NCBI RefSeq assembly: GCF_017603965.1
Contig: NZ_CP071955.1
Location: forward strand, 3,691,501 to 3,755,500
From: Xanthomonas fragariae
Lineage (GTDB): Bacteria > Pseudomonadota > Gammaproteobacteria > Xanthomonadales > Xanthomonadaceae
Reading direction: 5' to 3'
Length of the DNA stretch: 64,000 nucleotides
Positions 26,911 through 36,369 of the stretch are shown here, one piece after another (the first letter of the stretch is position 1; each line of letters starts with the position of its first letter). The translations under genes and the position numbers were made by a program. Under the pieces are notes generated by a model, which saw nothing but the letters and a program-made list of their open reading frames with translations, did not search any database and was not told the origin of the DNA.

Positions 26911-27872
26911 GCAGGTCTCACGCTCACTTCTCCGGAGTGGAACAAGCGCACCGTTTCGCCCAGTTGCACACGCAACGCGCCGTCGGCAGCCAAGCCGAGC
27001 GCAATCCCGTGATACCGGATGCCGGCCTCTTCGACCTGCACTGCACGGCCACTCAACACGTCCAGTGCCGTGTAGCGGCTCAGGAATGGCGCCAGCCCCT
27101 GCGCTTGGAACAAGTCCAACGCCGGCAATAACGCGGACAACACAGCAGCTACGACGACATCGCGCGACACCGCGCTGCCGGCCAACGTATCCAGATCCAC
27201 CCACGGCTGATCGATAGTGGCGGCCACCGCAACCGGCATGTGCACGTTCAAGCCCAGCCCGATCACCGCGCGGGCATTGCCGGCCATCTCGCCGCCGCCT
27301 TCGATCAACAGCCCGCCCAGCTTGCGCTCGCGCGCCAGCAGGTCGTTGGGCCATTTCAGCCCCACATCGGCGAACCCGCAGCCACGCAAAGCTTCGGCCA
27401 CCGCCACCCCAATCGCCAGGCTGAGCCCGGCCAACTGGCCCAGCCCGCCGCTGAAACGTCGCGATGCCGACAGATAGATGTGTGCGCCCAGCGGCGAAGT
27501 CCATTGGCGGCCACGTCGACCGCGCCCTCCGGTCTGGCGCTCGGCCAACAGCACCGCCACGCCTTGCTCGGGCGCCGGGCAATTCAACAAGGTGGAGTTG
27601 GTGGATTCCAGCGTCCAGGCCACGTCCAGTGCAGCCAGACCAGCCGCAGCGTCGGTGGCCATGCCGGCGCGAATCCGTGCAGTATCCAGCAGGTCAAGCG
27701 GCGCGGCCAATCGGTAACCGCCCCCTGCCCGCCCTTGGATGTCGACACCGGCAGCGCGCAAATTCTGAATACGCTTCCACACTGCGGCGCGGGTCAATCC
27801 GGCATCGCGCGCCAGCGCACCGCCGGATAACCGGCCGCTCGCAAGTTTGGCCAGCAATGCGCGGTCATCCAC
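26907..27872 (-). CDS. birA: Biotin-protein ligase and biotin operon repressor BirA
   Basis: Makes biotinyl-AMP and attaches biotin to the acetyl-CoA carboxylase carrier protein. It also has a DNA-binding N-terminus. The 321-residue protein starts at GTG 27872 (GGGGA 7 bases upstream). Its N-terminal winged helix is LASGRLSGGALARDAGLTRAAVWKRIQNLR. The catalytic domain has the ATP/biotin loop ESTNSTLL and AERQTGGRGRRGRQW (GRGRRG motif), then WPNDLLARERKLGGLLIEG. The C-terminal SH3-like domain follows. It is the first gene of birA-coaX-SPOR. Confidence 0.95.
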   Translation of the reverse strand: MDDRALLAKLASGRLSGGALARDAGLTRAAVWKRIQNLRAAGVDIQGRAGGGYRLAAPLDLLDTARIRAGMATDAAAGLAALDVAWTLESTNSTLLNCPAPEQGVAVLLAERQTGGRGRRGRQWTSPLGAHIYLSASRRFSGGLGQLAGLSLAIGVAVAEALRGCGFADVGLKWPNDLLARERKLGGLLIEGGGEMAGNARAVIGLGLNVHMPVAVAATIDQPWVDLDTLAGSAVSRDVVVAAVLSALLPALDLFQAQGLAPFLSRYTALDVLSGRAVQVEEAGIRYHGIALGLAADGALRVQLGETVRLFHSGEVSVRPA

Positions 27873-28000
27873 GGCAAGGTCCCCAAATCGATCCGTGAAA
27901 GTATGCGCCAAGCCTCCCCGGGCGCCCAGCGCGGGCTTGCATGAGGGGGTGAAAAGCACGTTATGATCGGCAGCTCACGCCGCTTGCCTGGATATGGACG

Positions 28001-28276
28001 ATGCGCCGAATCACGGTTTGCCTGCTCTTGTTGTTGGCTCCGTTTGCCGCACTGGCATCGGGCAAGCTGGCAGATGGCGATCATGAGAGTTGCGTCAGCA
28101 CCAACTCTGCGGCACGCGACAGAACGCCGGCCCCCGAGGCGGCGGCAACAGCGCGCAACAGCGCGCACAAGCCCGCGCCGTCCGCTGGCGGAGGTGGCAG
28201 CGACAGCGAGTCGTCGTTTCCGCGTATGCGCATGATGCCGCACTGGCATAGCTTTCTGCCGGGCATGTTCCGCTGA
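28001..28276 (+). CDS. Small secreted protein of unknown function
   Basis: A 91-residue protein with a clear signal peptide (MRRITVCLLLLLAPFAALA, cleavage about residue 19-20). The mature part is polar: an ESCVSTNSAARD block, an Ala/Pro-rich stretch, SAGGGGSDSESS and an aromatic basic end (PRMRMMPHWHSFLPGMFR). One cysteine is present after the signal. I do not recognise the family. It runs divergently from birA and stops 4 bases before the mtfA remnant. Confidence 0.6.
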   Translation: MRRITVCLLLLLAPFAALASGKLADGDHESCVSTNSAARDRTPAPEAAATARNSAHKPAPSAGGGGSDSESSFPRMRMMPHWHSFLPGMFR

Positions 28277-28279
28277 TCC

Positions 28280-28912
28280 AGTGGTTGAGGCGCTGGCTGC
28301 GCCGGCAGCCGCTCCAGATTCCTGACGCGTTGTGGCAACCGGTGTGCACCGGTTGCGCCTGGGTCGCTGCACTTGATGCGCTCCGCCAGCAACGTCTGCG
28401 CGCATTGGCTGCGCGGTTCCTGCAGGAAAAACCATTTCGCCGATCGATGGACTGCCGCTGCCTCCGCACGATCGCGTGCTGTTGGCCGCCACCTGCTGCT
28501 TGCCGCTGCTGAAAATCGGTGCGCCCGGCTGGCGCGGTTGGTCGCAGCCGATCGTGTATCCGGATGCCTTCCGCGTACAGCGCACCCATATGGACGCGAC
28601 CGGCGTCATGCATGCATAGGACGACACGTTGATCGGCGATGCCTGGGAGCAAGATCCGCTGATTGTCAGCTAGGCCGATATGCAGGCCGATCTGGCCGAC
28701 CCGCATGCAAGCTTCAACGTGATCGTGCACGAGATGGCGCACAAGCTCGATGCATTGGATGGTGCGCCCGATGGCACACCACCGTTACCCCGTGATGCGC
28801 AATGCGCATGGGCACCTGACTTCAAGTTGGCACCCGGAAATACCGGCTCCAATTGCACTGGCGACAATGCCCATAATCGACTCAGCAACCCACCGAACAA
28901 GCTGCGGTAATT
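28280..28912 (+). pseudogene. mtfA: MtfA-type zinc peptidase (M90), decayed
   Basis: Homology to MtfA, the Mlc-binding zinc aminopeptidase, spans the region. RRWLRRQPLQIPDALWQ and ALRQQRLRALAARFLQEK come first. After a frameshift near 28430, IDGLPLPPHDRVLLAATCCLPLLKIG, GWSQPIVYPDAFRVQRTHMDATGVMHA follow. Then TAG stops at 28617 and 28671, and beyond them NVIVHEMAHKLDALDGAPDGTPPLP with the zinc motif HEMAH. After about 28800 the sequence no longer follows the family. At least one frameshift and two stops, so inactive. Confidence 0.9.
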
Positions 28913-29052
28913 GGTGAGCACCGGGTAATCGCGATTCTGCAGCTGCTGCGCTTGTTAGACTGCAACGTCAGTCAAGCCAACACGTGAGGCGATAAACGGT
29001 TGTCGGAACCGAGGCGACAGTGGCCACTGGTTCATCGGGCCAGGCACAACGG

Positions 29053-30468
29053 TCACAGTCCCGGCGGCAGGGTGACGTTGAAGCGGGCTCCGCCCAGTTC
29101 CTGCGAGCGCACCACCTGCAGTTCGCCGCGGTAGGCCTTGATCAGGTCCTGCACAATCGACATGCCGATGCCGTGGCCTTGCACGCGCTCATCGCCGCGC
29201 ACGCCGCGCTGCAGAATCTTTGCCACATCTTCCGGCGCGATGCCGGGGCCATCGTCTTCCACCGACAGGATCAGGCCAGCGCGACGGTTGCCGGTGGTCG
29301 GGCCCGGCTGGGCAGTCAACAGTACGCGGCTGCGCGCCCATTTGAAGCCGTTTTCCAGCAGGTTGCCGAGCAGCTCCTGCAGATCGCCCGGCTCACCGTG
29401 GAAACGCGCATCGGGCGAGATATCGAATTCGCACAGCACTCCTTTGACCGAATACACCTTTTCCAACCCACGCACGATTTCTTCTGCGGTCGGTTCGATC
29501 GGCAACGGCGCGGCGAACAGCTTGTGACCACTCGAAGCGGCACGTGCGAGTTGATAGGACACCAGATCGTTCATGCGGCGCAGTTGCACGTCCATTTCGT
29601 CGTGCAGATCGCGCTCGGACGAACCGCTATCCAGTTGCGTACGCAGCACCGCGATCGGCGTCTTGAGGCTATGCGCCAGATCGGCCAGAGTGTTGCGCTG
29701 GCGATCCAGGTTATCGCGCTCACTTTCGATGAAGGCGTTGATGCTCTCGGTCAGTGGTTCCAGTTCGCGCGGATGCTGCTCGCTCATACGCTGGATTTCA
29801 CCGCGTTGCACCTTGGTCAACTCGTTGATGACCCGCCGCAACGGACGCAGGCTCCACTGCAGAATGAAGGCCTGCAGCACCAGCAGCACCACTCCGGCGC
29901 TGCCGAGATAAAACCACACCGCGCCACGGAACACGCGCAGCTGCGCGCCCATCGAACGCGCGTCTTCCATTACATAGATGGTGTACGGGATCTCGCCACC
30001 GTGTTCGCGTTCGACATAGCTCACGCCCAGGCCGTAGCGATATAGCTGGCCCAGGCTGCCGTCGATCTGGGTCATTTCCAGCGGACCGATGAACTCTTCC
30101 TGGCGCGGCTCAAGCATACGCCCGTGCGGAATGTTGGGGCCTTCAGCCGACATCGAGGTCCAGCTTTCATCCGGGCGCACCACCTCGACATACAGCCCGC
30201 CACCGGGGACGTCGAAACGCGGATCGGGCGGCTGTCCACCGATATACAGCGAGCCGTCGCGCACGAAATCGATATTGGCGGCGTACGCCGAGGCGTAGTT
30301 CTTCAGCCGCTCGCGCAGGTTTTTTTCTGCGGTGTCCGCAAACGCCACATCCAGCGCGTAACCTGCCAGCGCCAGGAAGGCCACAAGACTGAGGCTCGCG
30401 GCAAGTAGCTGGCGGGCCTGCAGGGAGCGCGGACGCCAGCGTTTATACCACTTGGAGCGCACCGCCAC
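29053..30468 (-). CDS. phoQ: PhoQ sensor histidine kinase
   Basis: A 471-residue inner-membrane sensor kinase. TM1 (about residues 20-45) and TM2 (about 183-203) flank a periplasmic sensor domain with an acidic patch. After the HAMP segment, the dimerisation helix has LADLAHSLKTPIAVL with the phosphorylated His (about residue 273). The ATPase domain has the N-box LLENGFKWAR, the G1 box VEDDGPGIA and the G2 box GHGIGMSIV. It lies 29 bp after phoP. In Xanthomonas PhoPQ controls virulence, stress and low-Mg/Ca responses. It is complete. Confidence 0.93.
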   Translation of the reverse strand: MAVRSKWYKRWRPRSLQARQLLAASLSLVAFLALAGYALDVAFADTAEKNLRERLKNYASAYAANIDFVRDGSLYIGGQPPDPRFDVPGGGLYVEVVRPDESWTSMSAEGPNIPHGRMLEPRQEEFIGPLEMTQIDGSLGQLYRYGLGVSYVEREHGGEIPYTIYVMEDARSMGAQLRVFRGAVWFYLGSAGVVLLVLQAFILQWSLRPLRRVINELTKVQRGEIQRMSEQHPRELEPLTESINAFIESERDNLDRQRNTLADLAHSLKTPIAVLRTQLDSGSSERDLHDEMDVQLRRMNDLVSYQLARAASSGHKLFAAPLPIEPTAEEIVRGLEKVYSVKGVLCEFDISPDARFHGEPGDLQELLGNLLENGFKWARSRVLLTAQPGPTTGNRRAGLILSVEDDGPGIAPEDVAKILQRGVRGDERVQGHGIGMSIVQDLIKAYRGELQVVRSQELGGARFNVTLPPGL

Positions 30469-30497
30469 CCTATCTTCCTGTTTGCAGACGCGCAGAC

Positions 30498-31181
30498 TCA
30501 GCCTTCGGTGCGCGGGATGGCGAAACGGTAGCCGCGACCGCGCACGGTCTCGATCGGCTTGAGCTCACCATCGGGGTCGAGCTTCTTGCGCAGGCGACCG
30601 ATGAACACTTCCAGCACGTTCGAATCGCGATCGAAATCCTGCTGATAGATGTGCTCGGTCAGGTCAGCCTTGGAGACTAACTCGCCAGCATGCATCATCA
30701 GATATTCGAGCACCTTGTACTCGTAGCTGGTCAGATCGACGTTGGCACCATTGACGCTGACCGTCTGCGCTGCCAGATCCAGTGCCACCGGGCCACACTC
30801 CAACGTCGGCTTGCTCCAGCCGGCCGCACGCCGCAACAGCGCGTTAACGCGCGCCAGCAGCTCTTCGACGTGGAACGGCTTGACTAGGTAATCGTCGGCA
30901 CCCTGCTTGAGGCCTTCAACCTTGTCCTGCCAGCTCGAACGCGCCGTCAAAATCAGTACCGGAAATTTCTTGCCCTCGTCGCGCAGCGCCTTGATCAGCT
31001 CCATGCCCGACATCTTGGGCAGGCCAAGGTCGATGATACCGACGTCGAACGGCACTTCGCGGCCCATGTACAGACCCTCTTCGCCGTCCTGTGCAGCGTC
31101 GACCGCAAAGCCTTCACGCTTCAGACGCGCGGCGAGGGTCTCGCGCAGCGGAGCTTCGTCTTCGACCAAAAGAATACGCAT
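30498..31181 (-). CDS. phoP: PhoP response regulator
   Basis: A 227-residue OmpR/PhoP-class regulator. The receiver domain has the acidic pocket VEDEA, phospho-acceptor Asp51 in IIDLGLPKMSG, Thr in LILTARSS and Lys in YLVKPF. The C-terminal winged helix includes LTSYEYKVLEYLMMHAGELVSKADLTEHIY and VLEVFIGRLRKKL. It is upstream of phoQ in the same direction and follows a small PepSY-like gene by 71 bp, so the three may be one operon. Confidence 0.96.
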   Translation of the reverse strand: MRILLVEDEAPLRETLAARLKREGFAVDAAQDGEEGLYMGREVPFDVGIIDLGLPKMSGMELIKALRDEGKKFPVLILTARSSWQDKVEGLKQGADDYLVKPFHVEELLARVNALLRRAAGWSKPTLECGPVALDLAAQTVSVNGANVDLTSYEYKVLEYLMMHAGELVSKADLTEHIYQQDFDRDSNVLEVFIGRLRKKLDPDGELKPIETVRGRGYRFAIPRTEG

Positions 31182-31252
31182 GCACGCTCCCTAGTTACGT
31201 TGTCGGCCGATGGCCTGGGGATTTATGAGACTGAACGCAGAACTATCTACGT

Positions 31253-31618
31253 TCACTGGTTATCGTCGCGTGGTGGCGCGTCCGGTGGCGCCGAACTACG
31301 CGGCGGCGGGGCCTGCATCTGCTCCGACTCGTACACGGTGTGCACGCGTCCGTCTTTCATGTACTTGACACGGTTTAGATTGCCACCGTCGAACGGCACC
31401 CGCTCGGCTCCAAGAATCTGTCCACCGGTAGACCGCTGCACGTGCCGGATGGTATCCGACAGTGTGGTGCGGCCGTTTGCACGCGCAGATGGCGGCAACG
31501 ACTCGCTGCCGCCACTCTGCGGCATCGGATATCCCTGGCTCCACGCCAGCGGCGCGGCCATGGCAACCCAGAGGGCAACCAGAGCAACATGGCGAGCGCG
31601 GCAGGGCGGTTGAGTCAC
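31253..31618 (-). CDS. Small exported PepSY-like protein upstream of phoP
   Basis: A 121-residue protein with a signal peptide (ALVALWVAMAAPLAWS, cleavage near residue 28). After a Ser/Gly linker, one compact alpha-beta domain (SDTIRHVQRSTGGQILGAERVPFDGGNLNRVKYMKDGRVHTVYE, given here in parts of one domain at about 54-98) has the PepSY pattern of an N-terminal helix and three strands. PepSY modules often act as inhibitors or sensors in the periplasm. Its place at the head of phoPQ suggests an accessory role in signal sensing. That is inference. Confidence 0.7.
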   Translation of the reverse strand: MTQPPCRARHVALVALWVAMAAPLAWSQGYPMPQSGGSESLPPSARANGRTTLSDTIRHVQRSTGGQILGAERVPFDGGNLNRVKYMKDGRVHTVYESEQMQAPPPRSSAPPDAPPRDDNQ

Positions 31619-31902
31619 AAACGAATCCTAGCGGGTTGTTCAGCAACATTCAAAATTCGTGAAGCCGCCCACGCGTTTTGCTGCGGTAGGGCCCAAGATT
31701 ACGCCAAATTCTTGATTTTTCGGGGTGAATCCGATCTGAACTTTTTGGCTTCGTGTTAACGCCATTCAGTGAAATAAATATCAATTGAGGCCGCAGGCCC
31801 CGTGCACACTCAACTGTTCCGGACGTGCCTGCTCGCCAATGGCTAGTGCAGACGCAGCCATCCGGTTAGCTGTTCAGGTCCATGCGAGCTGCGGGCCGAC
31901 GC
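31619..31902. other. Gap upstream of the phoPQ set
   Basis: 284 bp between dusA's 3' end and the PepSY-like gene's start. It includes a low-GC stretch about 31690-31790, a likely promoter for the leftward phoPQ set. No gene was recognised. Confidence 0.4.
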
Positions 31903-32895
31903 TCAGACAACGACACGCCAGGCATGGGAATCGGTGCGCTGCAAGGCCTGCTCGACCAGTTCCCAGCCAGCGTCCGGGCGGTGTGCGCCCTCGCTCAGTA
32001 TTTGCCGAAACGCCCGTCCACCCGGCTGCCCATGGAACAGCCCCAGCACATGCCGGGTGATGTGCTTCAACGCCAGGCCTTGTTCCAGCTGGGATTGTAC
32101 GTACGGCTGCAGTGCGCGCAGCAATGATGCGCGCGATTGTTCCGGGCGCTGGTTCAACGCTGCATCCAGACAGTGCAGCATGTAGGGATCATGGTAGGCA
32201 GCGCGACCTAGCATGACGCCGTCGGTGTGCCGCAGATGCGCCAGCGCGGTAGCAACGTCGGCAATGCCACCATTGAGTACCACCGGCAGGCTTGGCCGCT
32301 CCAGCTTGAGGCGGTAAGCCCAGTCGTAGCGCAGCGGTGGAACTTCGCGGTTTTCCTTCGGCGACAAGCCCTTCAACCAGGCGTTACGGGCGTGCACCAC
32401 CACCAATGCCGCGCCGGCCACGACCACTTGGTCGGCAAAGTTGGCAAACGCTGCGTAGTCGTCATCGCCGTCCACGCCAAGGCGGCATTTGACCGTGATC
32501 GGCAGCGTGGTGGCTGCGCACATGGCGGCAATACAGTCGGCCACCAACGCTGGCTCGCGCATCAGGCAGGCGCCGAAGCGCCCGGCCTGCACGCGATCGG
32601 ACGGGCAGCCGCAATTGAGATTGATCTCGTCGTAGCCCCATTCCTGCGCAATCGCGGCGGCTTGCGCGAGCAGGGCAGGCTCGCTGCCACCTAGTTGCAG
32701 GGCGACTGGATGCTCGACCGGATCGAAGCCGATCAGCCGCGAGCGATCGCCGTGTATCACCGCATTGGCGTGCACCATTTCGGTATAAAGGCGCGCAGAC
32801 GGCGCCAACAGGCGGTGGAATACCCGGCAATGCCGGTCGGTCCAGTCCATCATCGGGGCGACAGACAGGCGCAGCGAGGCGGCGTAAGCAGTCAT
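31903..32895 (-). CDS. dusA: tRNA-dihydrouridine(20/20a) synthase
   Basis: An FMN enzyme that reduces U20/U20a in the D-loop of tRNA. The 330-residue protein has the DUS signature: VAPMMDWTDRHCR at the N-terminus, INLNCGCPSDRVQAGRFGACLM with the catalytic Cys97, the FMN phosphate region VVLNGGIAD and MLGRAAYHDPY. The C-terminal helical domain ends SHAWRVVV. DRHCR and full length mark the DusA subgroup. Confidence 0.95.
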   Translation of the reverse strand: MTAYAASLRLSVAPMMDWTDRHCRVFHRLLAPSARLYTEMVHANAVIHGDRSRLIGFDPVEHPVALQLGGSEPALLAQAAAIAQEWGYDEINLNCGCPSDRVQAGRFGACLMREPALVADCIAAMCAATTLPITVKCRLGVDGDDDYAAFANFADQVVVAGAALVVVHARNAWLKGLSPKENREVPPLRYDWAYRLKLERPSLPVVLNGGIADVATALAHLRHTDGVMLGRAAYHDPYMLHCLDAALNQRPEQSRASLLRALQPYVQSQLEQGLALKHITRHVLGLFHGQPGGRAFRQILSEGAHRPDAGWELVEQALQRTDSHAWRVVV

Positions 32896-33164
32896 CGGTA
32901 GAGCGGCCGCAGCAAGCGGCTATCGAATGCGAAGCAGGATCAACAGCTTACACGCACGCCGATGACGCTGCGGCAGTGTGACCGGCACGGGGTCTGTTAC
33001 CTACCCGCCCCGCTGCATGATCACCTGTTCGCTACGCTACGTGATCGACGTATACCGACTGGCCAGATGCGAGCGTGACGCGCGCTCGTGAATTCCCCTG
33101 GTGGCCTGGAGGCGCGTTTTAGCAACCCGCATCACGGCTGCCGTTGTTGCGCGCGGAGCTTCTT
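32896..33164. other. Gap upstream of dusA
   Basis: No gene seen. With the hairpin at 33165-33205 it forms a 319-bp intergenic region. Confidence 0.4.
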
Positions 33165-33205
33165 TCATCCAGCGCCTGGAAGGCGCAGGCGCTCCGCCTG
33201 GATGA
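33165..33205. terminator. Hairpin after the 74-residue membrane protein gene
   Basis: TCATCCAG (33165-33172) pairs with CTGGATGA (33198-33205), and GCGCCT...AGGCGC pairs inside. It lies 9 bp past the stop of the leftward gene at 33215. No T-tract is obvious. Confidence 0.5.
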
Positions 33206-33214
33206 CACCTGCAG

Positions 33215-33439
33215 TTACGCGTTACGCAAACCCACACGCTCTTCGACGCTCAGCGGCTTGCCGAGGGCGTGGAACGAGGCGGCCAGCGTGATCAGGGCGG
33301 TGCCCATGACCGTGTAAAAGCTCCACGATGTGGCCAGCACGTGCATCTGGCCAAACATTAGCGCCGCGACGGCAGCGGCGGTGCACAGCACTATTGCCAG
33401 CAGAGACATCAGGAATGGAATGGAAGGATCGAGCTTCAT
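33215..33439 (-). CDS. Small two-helix membrane protein
   Basis: A 74-residue protein with two hydrophobic segments (IPFLMSLLAIVLCTAAAVAALMF and SFYTVMGTALITLAASFHAL) and a short charged end (KPLSVEERVGLRNA). Both termini are likely cytoplasmic. I do not recognise the family. It is a single gene with a hairpin behind it. Confidence 0.6.
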   Translation of the reverse strand: MKLDPSIPFLMSLLAIVLCTAAAVAALMFGQMHVLATSWSFYTVMGTALITLAASFHALGKPLSVEERVGLRNA

Positions 33440-33761
33440 GGTGGGGGGTTCCAGGGTGCGATAGCCTCAGCATCGGCGTTCCCCGTGCTTTCTTGAACTG
33501 TTTTCTGCGCTTTTTTTCAACGAATTTTACATAAGTCAGCGCGCGCTCAGTTTTATGTCAAACCCTTGGCGCACAAAGGTTTGCGCGTCAGAAAACTCCT
33601 GACGTAGTGGCATAAAAATTAGCACTGGCGCCAGCGTTCCAACGCACCTGTGGCGGAATACCGGCGGGGTGAAAAATGCGCCTTTTGGGTCACCGACAGG
33701 CCCATTCGACGGTTGGCGGGCGACCACCGATACGTGCGGTGCCCTGGCCTCACGGACTTGC
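33440..33761. other. Gap between small membrane protein and ankB
   Basis: 322 bp with no recognisable gene. It is locally GC-poor around 33490-33620 and probably holds the promoter of the small membrane protein gene. Confidence 0.4.
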
Positions 33762-34325
33762 TCAGCGCACCGGCGCGGTGGCGAACTCGCCGCGTTGCAG
33801 CTTGGTCACATCGTTGCCCTGACCGTCCTTGAGGCTGAGGTCTGCGCCCTTGGCGGCCAACTCCTTGAGGACATCGGTGCGTTGAAACAGCGCCGCATAC
33901 ATCGCTGCGGTCTGGCCGGCATTGTTGCGCTGGTCCGGTGCGCAGTCGGCCTGCATCAGCCGTTTGGCGATGCCCAGCTCGCCCTTGAAGATCGCGCCCA
34001 TCAGCGCGGTATTGCCACGCTTGTCCTGCGCGCAGGGGTCGGCGCCGGCATTGAGCAGCTGTTCCACCGCCGGGCGCTGGCCGTGATACGCGGCCAGGAT
34101 CAGGGCGGTATAGCCCTTCTCATCGCGGGTGTTGAGGTCGTAATGCGAGCGGATGAACTCGGCCAGCATGTCCTGCCGGCCTTCGCGTGCCGCGTCGAAA
34201 AAATAATCGCGCAATTTCAACATGATCTGCGCGGGGTTGGCTGCTGCATTGGTGGCACTGGTCGGTGACGCAGCGTTGGCAACCGCAGACAGGGTGCAAA
34301 ACATCAGAACTAGCAGGGTGCGCAT
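33762..34325 (-). CDS. ankB: Periplasmic ankyrin-repeat protein (AnkB-type)
   Basis: A 187-residue protein, with ATG 34325 chosen for its GGGAGAG site. The signal peptide is RTLLVLMFCTLSAVANA. Four ankyrin repeats follow: ILKLRDYFFDAAREGRQDMLAEFI, TRDEKGYTALILAAYHGQRPAVEQLL, AQDKRGNTALMGAIFKGELGIAKRLM and QRNNAGQTAAMYAALFQRTDVLKEL. It is 61 bp behind katB. In Pseudomonas aeruginosa AnkB is needed for full KatB activity, and the same pairing here suggests a shared role in peroxide defence. Confidence 0.9.
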   Translation of the reverse strand: MRTLLVLMFCTLSAVANAASPTSATNAAANPAQIMLKLRDYFFDAAREGRQDMLAEFIRSHYDLNTRDEKGYTALILAAYHGQRPAVEQLLNAGADPCAQDKRGNTALMGAIFKGELGIAKRLMQADCAPDQRNNAGQTAAMYAALFQRTDVLKELAAKGADLSLKDGQGNDVTKLQRGEFATAPVR

Positions 34326-34386
34326 GTGGCTCTCCCGGAAAAACGAGAACGGCACCGCGGCACAGGCCGCGATGCCGTTGGATGAA

Positions 34387-35910
34387 TCAGTCCTGCAGGG
34401 TAGAGGCCAGCTGCTTGACGCGGGCCAGATCGCCCTTGGCGACGCGGGTCACGCCGGTGCCGTACTCGGGGTCGGCCTTGTACAGGAACGACAGCAGGAT
34501 ATGCTTGCTCTCGGTATCGGTAGGGGCCAGCGACTCGCCAAAACTCTGCACCAGATCGGCACGATCTTTCTTGCTGTAGGACCGATACAGCTCACCGGCC
34601 TGCTTGAAGTTCTGCTCGCGGGTAATCTTGGCCTGCTGGGTCGTGCCCGACAACGGCAGCGCACTGTAACGCGCAGCGGTGTCTTGCGGACGCGGCTCAA
34701 GGCGGCTCGGCTCGTAGTTCACGCCGCTGGTGGTGTGCCCGGTGTTGGCCTCGCCATCCTGGCTGCCGTTATTGATGGCCACACGCGGGCGGTTGACCGG
34801 CAGGCTCAGGCCATTGGTGCCGATGCGATACAGCTGGGTATCGGCATAGGAAAAAATACGGCCTTGGAGCAGCCGATCTTCCGACGGCTCGATGCCCGGC
34901 ACCAGGTTGGCCGGCGCCATCGCCACCTGCTCGGTCTCCTGGAAGAAGTTGTCGACGTTCTTGTTCAACACCATCTGGCCGACCTTTTGCTCCGGCACGT
35001 CCGGCCAGATCTTGGTGGCATCGAGCGGATCGAAATCGAACTTGGCCAGGTCTTCCGGTTTGAGCACCTGCAAGTACAAATCCCACTTAGGGTAATCGCC
35101 CTTCTTGATCGCGCCGACCAGATCGTTGGTCAGGTGGCTGTAGTCCTTGGACTGGACCGCGGCAACCTGCTTGGGATCTAGGTTCTTGCTGCCCTGCAGC
35201 GTCTTCCAGTGGAACTTGACGTAATGCACTTCGCCCTGCGCGTTGACCAGCTTGTAGGCGTGCACGCCATTGCCATCCATGAAGCGATAGCCGGCGGGTG
35301 TGCCTTCGTTGGAATAAAGCAGGGTCAGCGTGCGGGTGGACTCGGGCACATGCGAGAAGAAATCGAAGCGACGCGCATCGTCGTCCAGGTTGGTGCGCGG
35401 GTCCGGCTTGAACGCGTGGACCATGTCGGGGAACTTGATCGCATCGCGGATGAAGAAGGTCGGGAAGTTGTTGCCGACCAGATCCCAGTTGCCTTCGCTG
35501 GTATAGAACTTGGTGGCGAAACCGTGCGGGTCGCGCAGCGTTTCCGGCGAGTGATTGCCGTGCACCACCGAGGAAAAGCGCACGAACACCGGGGTCTTTT
35601 CGCCGGCGCTGAACACCTTGGCCTTGGTCAGGCTGGACAGATCGGCAGTAGCGGTGAATTCGCCCTTGACGCCGGTCCCGCGCGCATGCACCACGCGCTC
35701 GGGAATACGCTCGCGATCAAAGCGCTGCAGTTTTTGGATCAGCTGCACGTCCTGCAGCAGGACCGGGCCGGTTGGGCCGGCAGTCTGCGAATTCTGGTTA
35801 TCCCCGACCTTGGCACCATTGTCGCGGGTCAGAACCGATTGGGCGAAGACCGGCGGGGCGATCAACGTCGGGGCTAGCAGGGCTAGCACCATGAGGGATC
35901 CAGGGCGCAT
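34387..35910 (-). CDS. katB: Periplasmic-type monofunctional catalase
   Basis: A 507-residue haem catalase from ATG 35910. A TTG at 35937 would add nine residues. There is a signal peptide (VLALLAPTLIAPPVFAQS). The catalytic His is in ERVVHARGTG (His75 from this start), Asn in LVGNNFPTFFIRDAIKFPD, and the haem-ligand Tyr in RIFSYADTQLYRIG. It degrades hydrogen peroxide in the periplasm. It is the first gene of a katB-ankB pair. Confidence 0.93.
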   Translation of the reverse strand: MRPGSLMVLALLAPTLIAPPVFAQSVLTRDNGAKVGDNQNSQTAGPTGPVLLQDVQLIQKLQRFDRERIPERVVHARGTGVKGEFTATADLSSLTKAKVFSAGEKTPVFVRFSSVVHGNHSPETLRDPHGFATKFYTSEGNWDLVGNNFPTFFIRDAIKFPDMVHAFKPDPRTNLDDDARRFDFFSHVPESTRTLTLLYSNEGTPAGYRFMDGNGVHAYKLVNAQGEVHYVKFHWKTLQGSKNLDPKQVAAVQSKDYSHLTNDLVGAIKKGDYPKWDLYLQVLKPEDLAKFDFDPLDATKIWPDVPEQKVGQMVLNKNVDNFFQETEQVAMAPANLVPGIEPSEDRLLQGRIFSYADTQLYRIGTNGLSLPVNRPRVAINNGSQDGEANTGHTTSGVNYEPSRLEPRPQDTAARYSALPLSGTTQQAKITREQNFKQAGELYRSYSKKDRADLVQSFGESLAPTDTESKHILLSFLYKADPEYGTGVTRVAKGDLARVKQLASTLQD

Positions 35911-36369
35911 GGCGTCAGCTCGTTTGAGGAGGCTCAAATCATGGCTAGCTGGCCGAAGTGTGAGAAATCGTTAATTGTGATCGCTGCGATAGGCCAACAT
36001 GATGACGACGACATAACGTGACATGTATCGCCAAGTCCACAAGCAATGGGTTGCAGACCGTTGCCATATCGATCGAATGCACGCGTTACCGGCGTCCGCT
36101 TTGCATGACGAACGTGCTGACAGCTCTGAGCCAATGCTGCGCTGCAAGGTTGGAAGTGGCGTGATGTAGCTTCGAAGATCTTCTTGATATCCGGTGAGCT
36201 TGGTGAAATAAATGAGGTACCTGCCAGGACGCGCATCGTCTTCTGCATGCAGCTGCAGTGATCGATGGCATCGGCGATATTGCGCTCTGCACACGCTGAG
36301 TGACCGATGCTGCGCGTCGATCTGCGCGGCGTGGTGCTGCACGATCCGATGATCGCTTGCAGCTTGTCG
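35911..36369. other. Gap between katB and the helicase gene
   Basis: About 460 bp, probably containing the katB promoter. Antisense open frames here have no family resemblance. Confidence 0.4.

Noticed and set aside
26182..27582. 466-codon frame covering coaX plus part of birA
   Set aside because: The first half reads birA out of frame; the true coaX start is ATG 26910, overlapping the birA stop.
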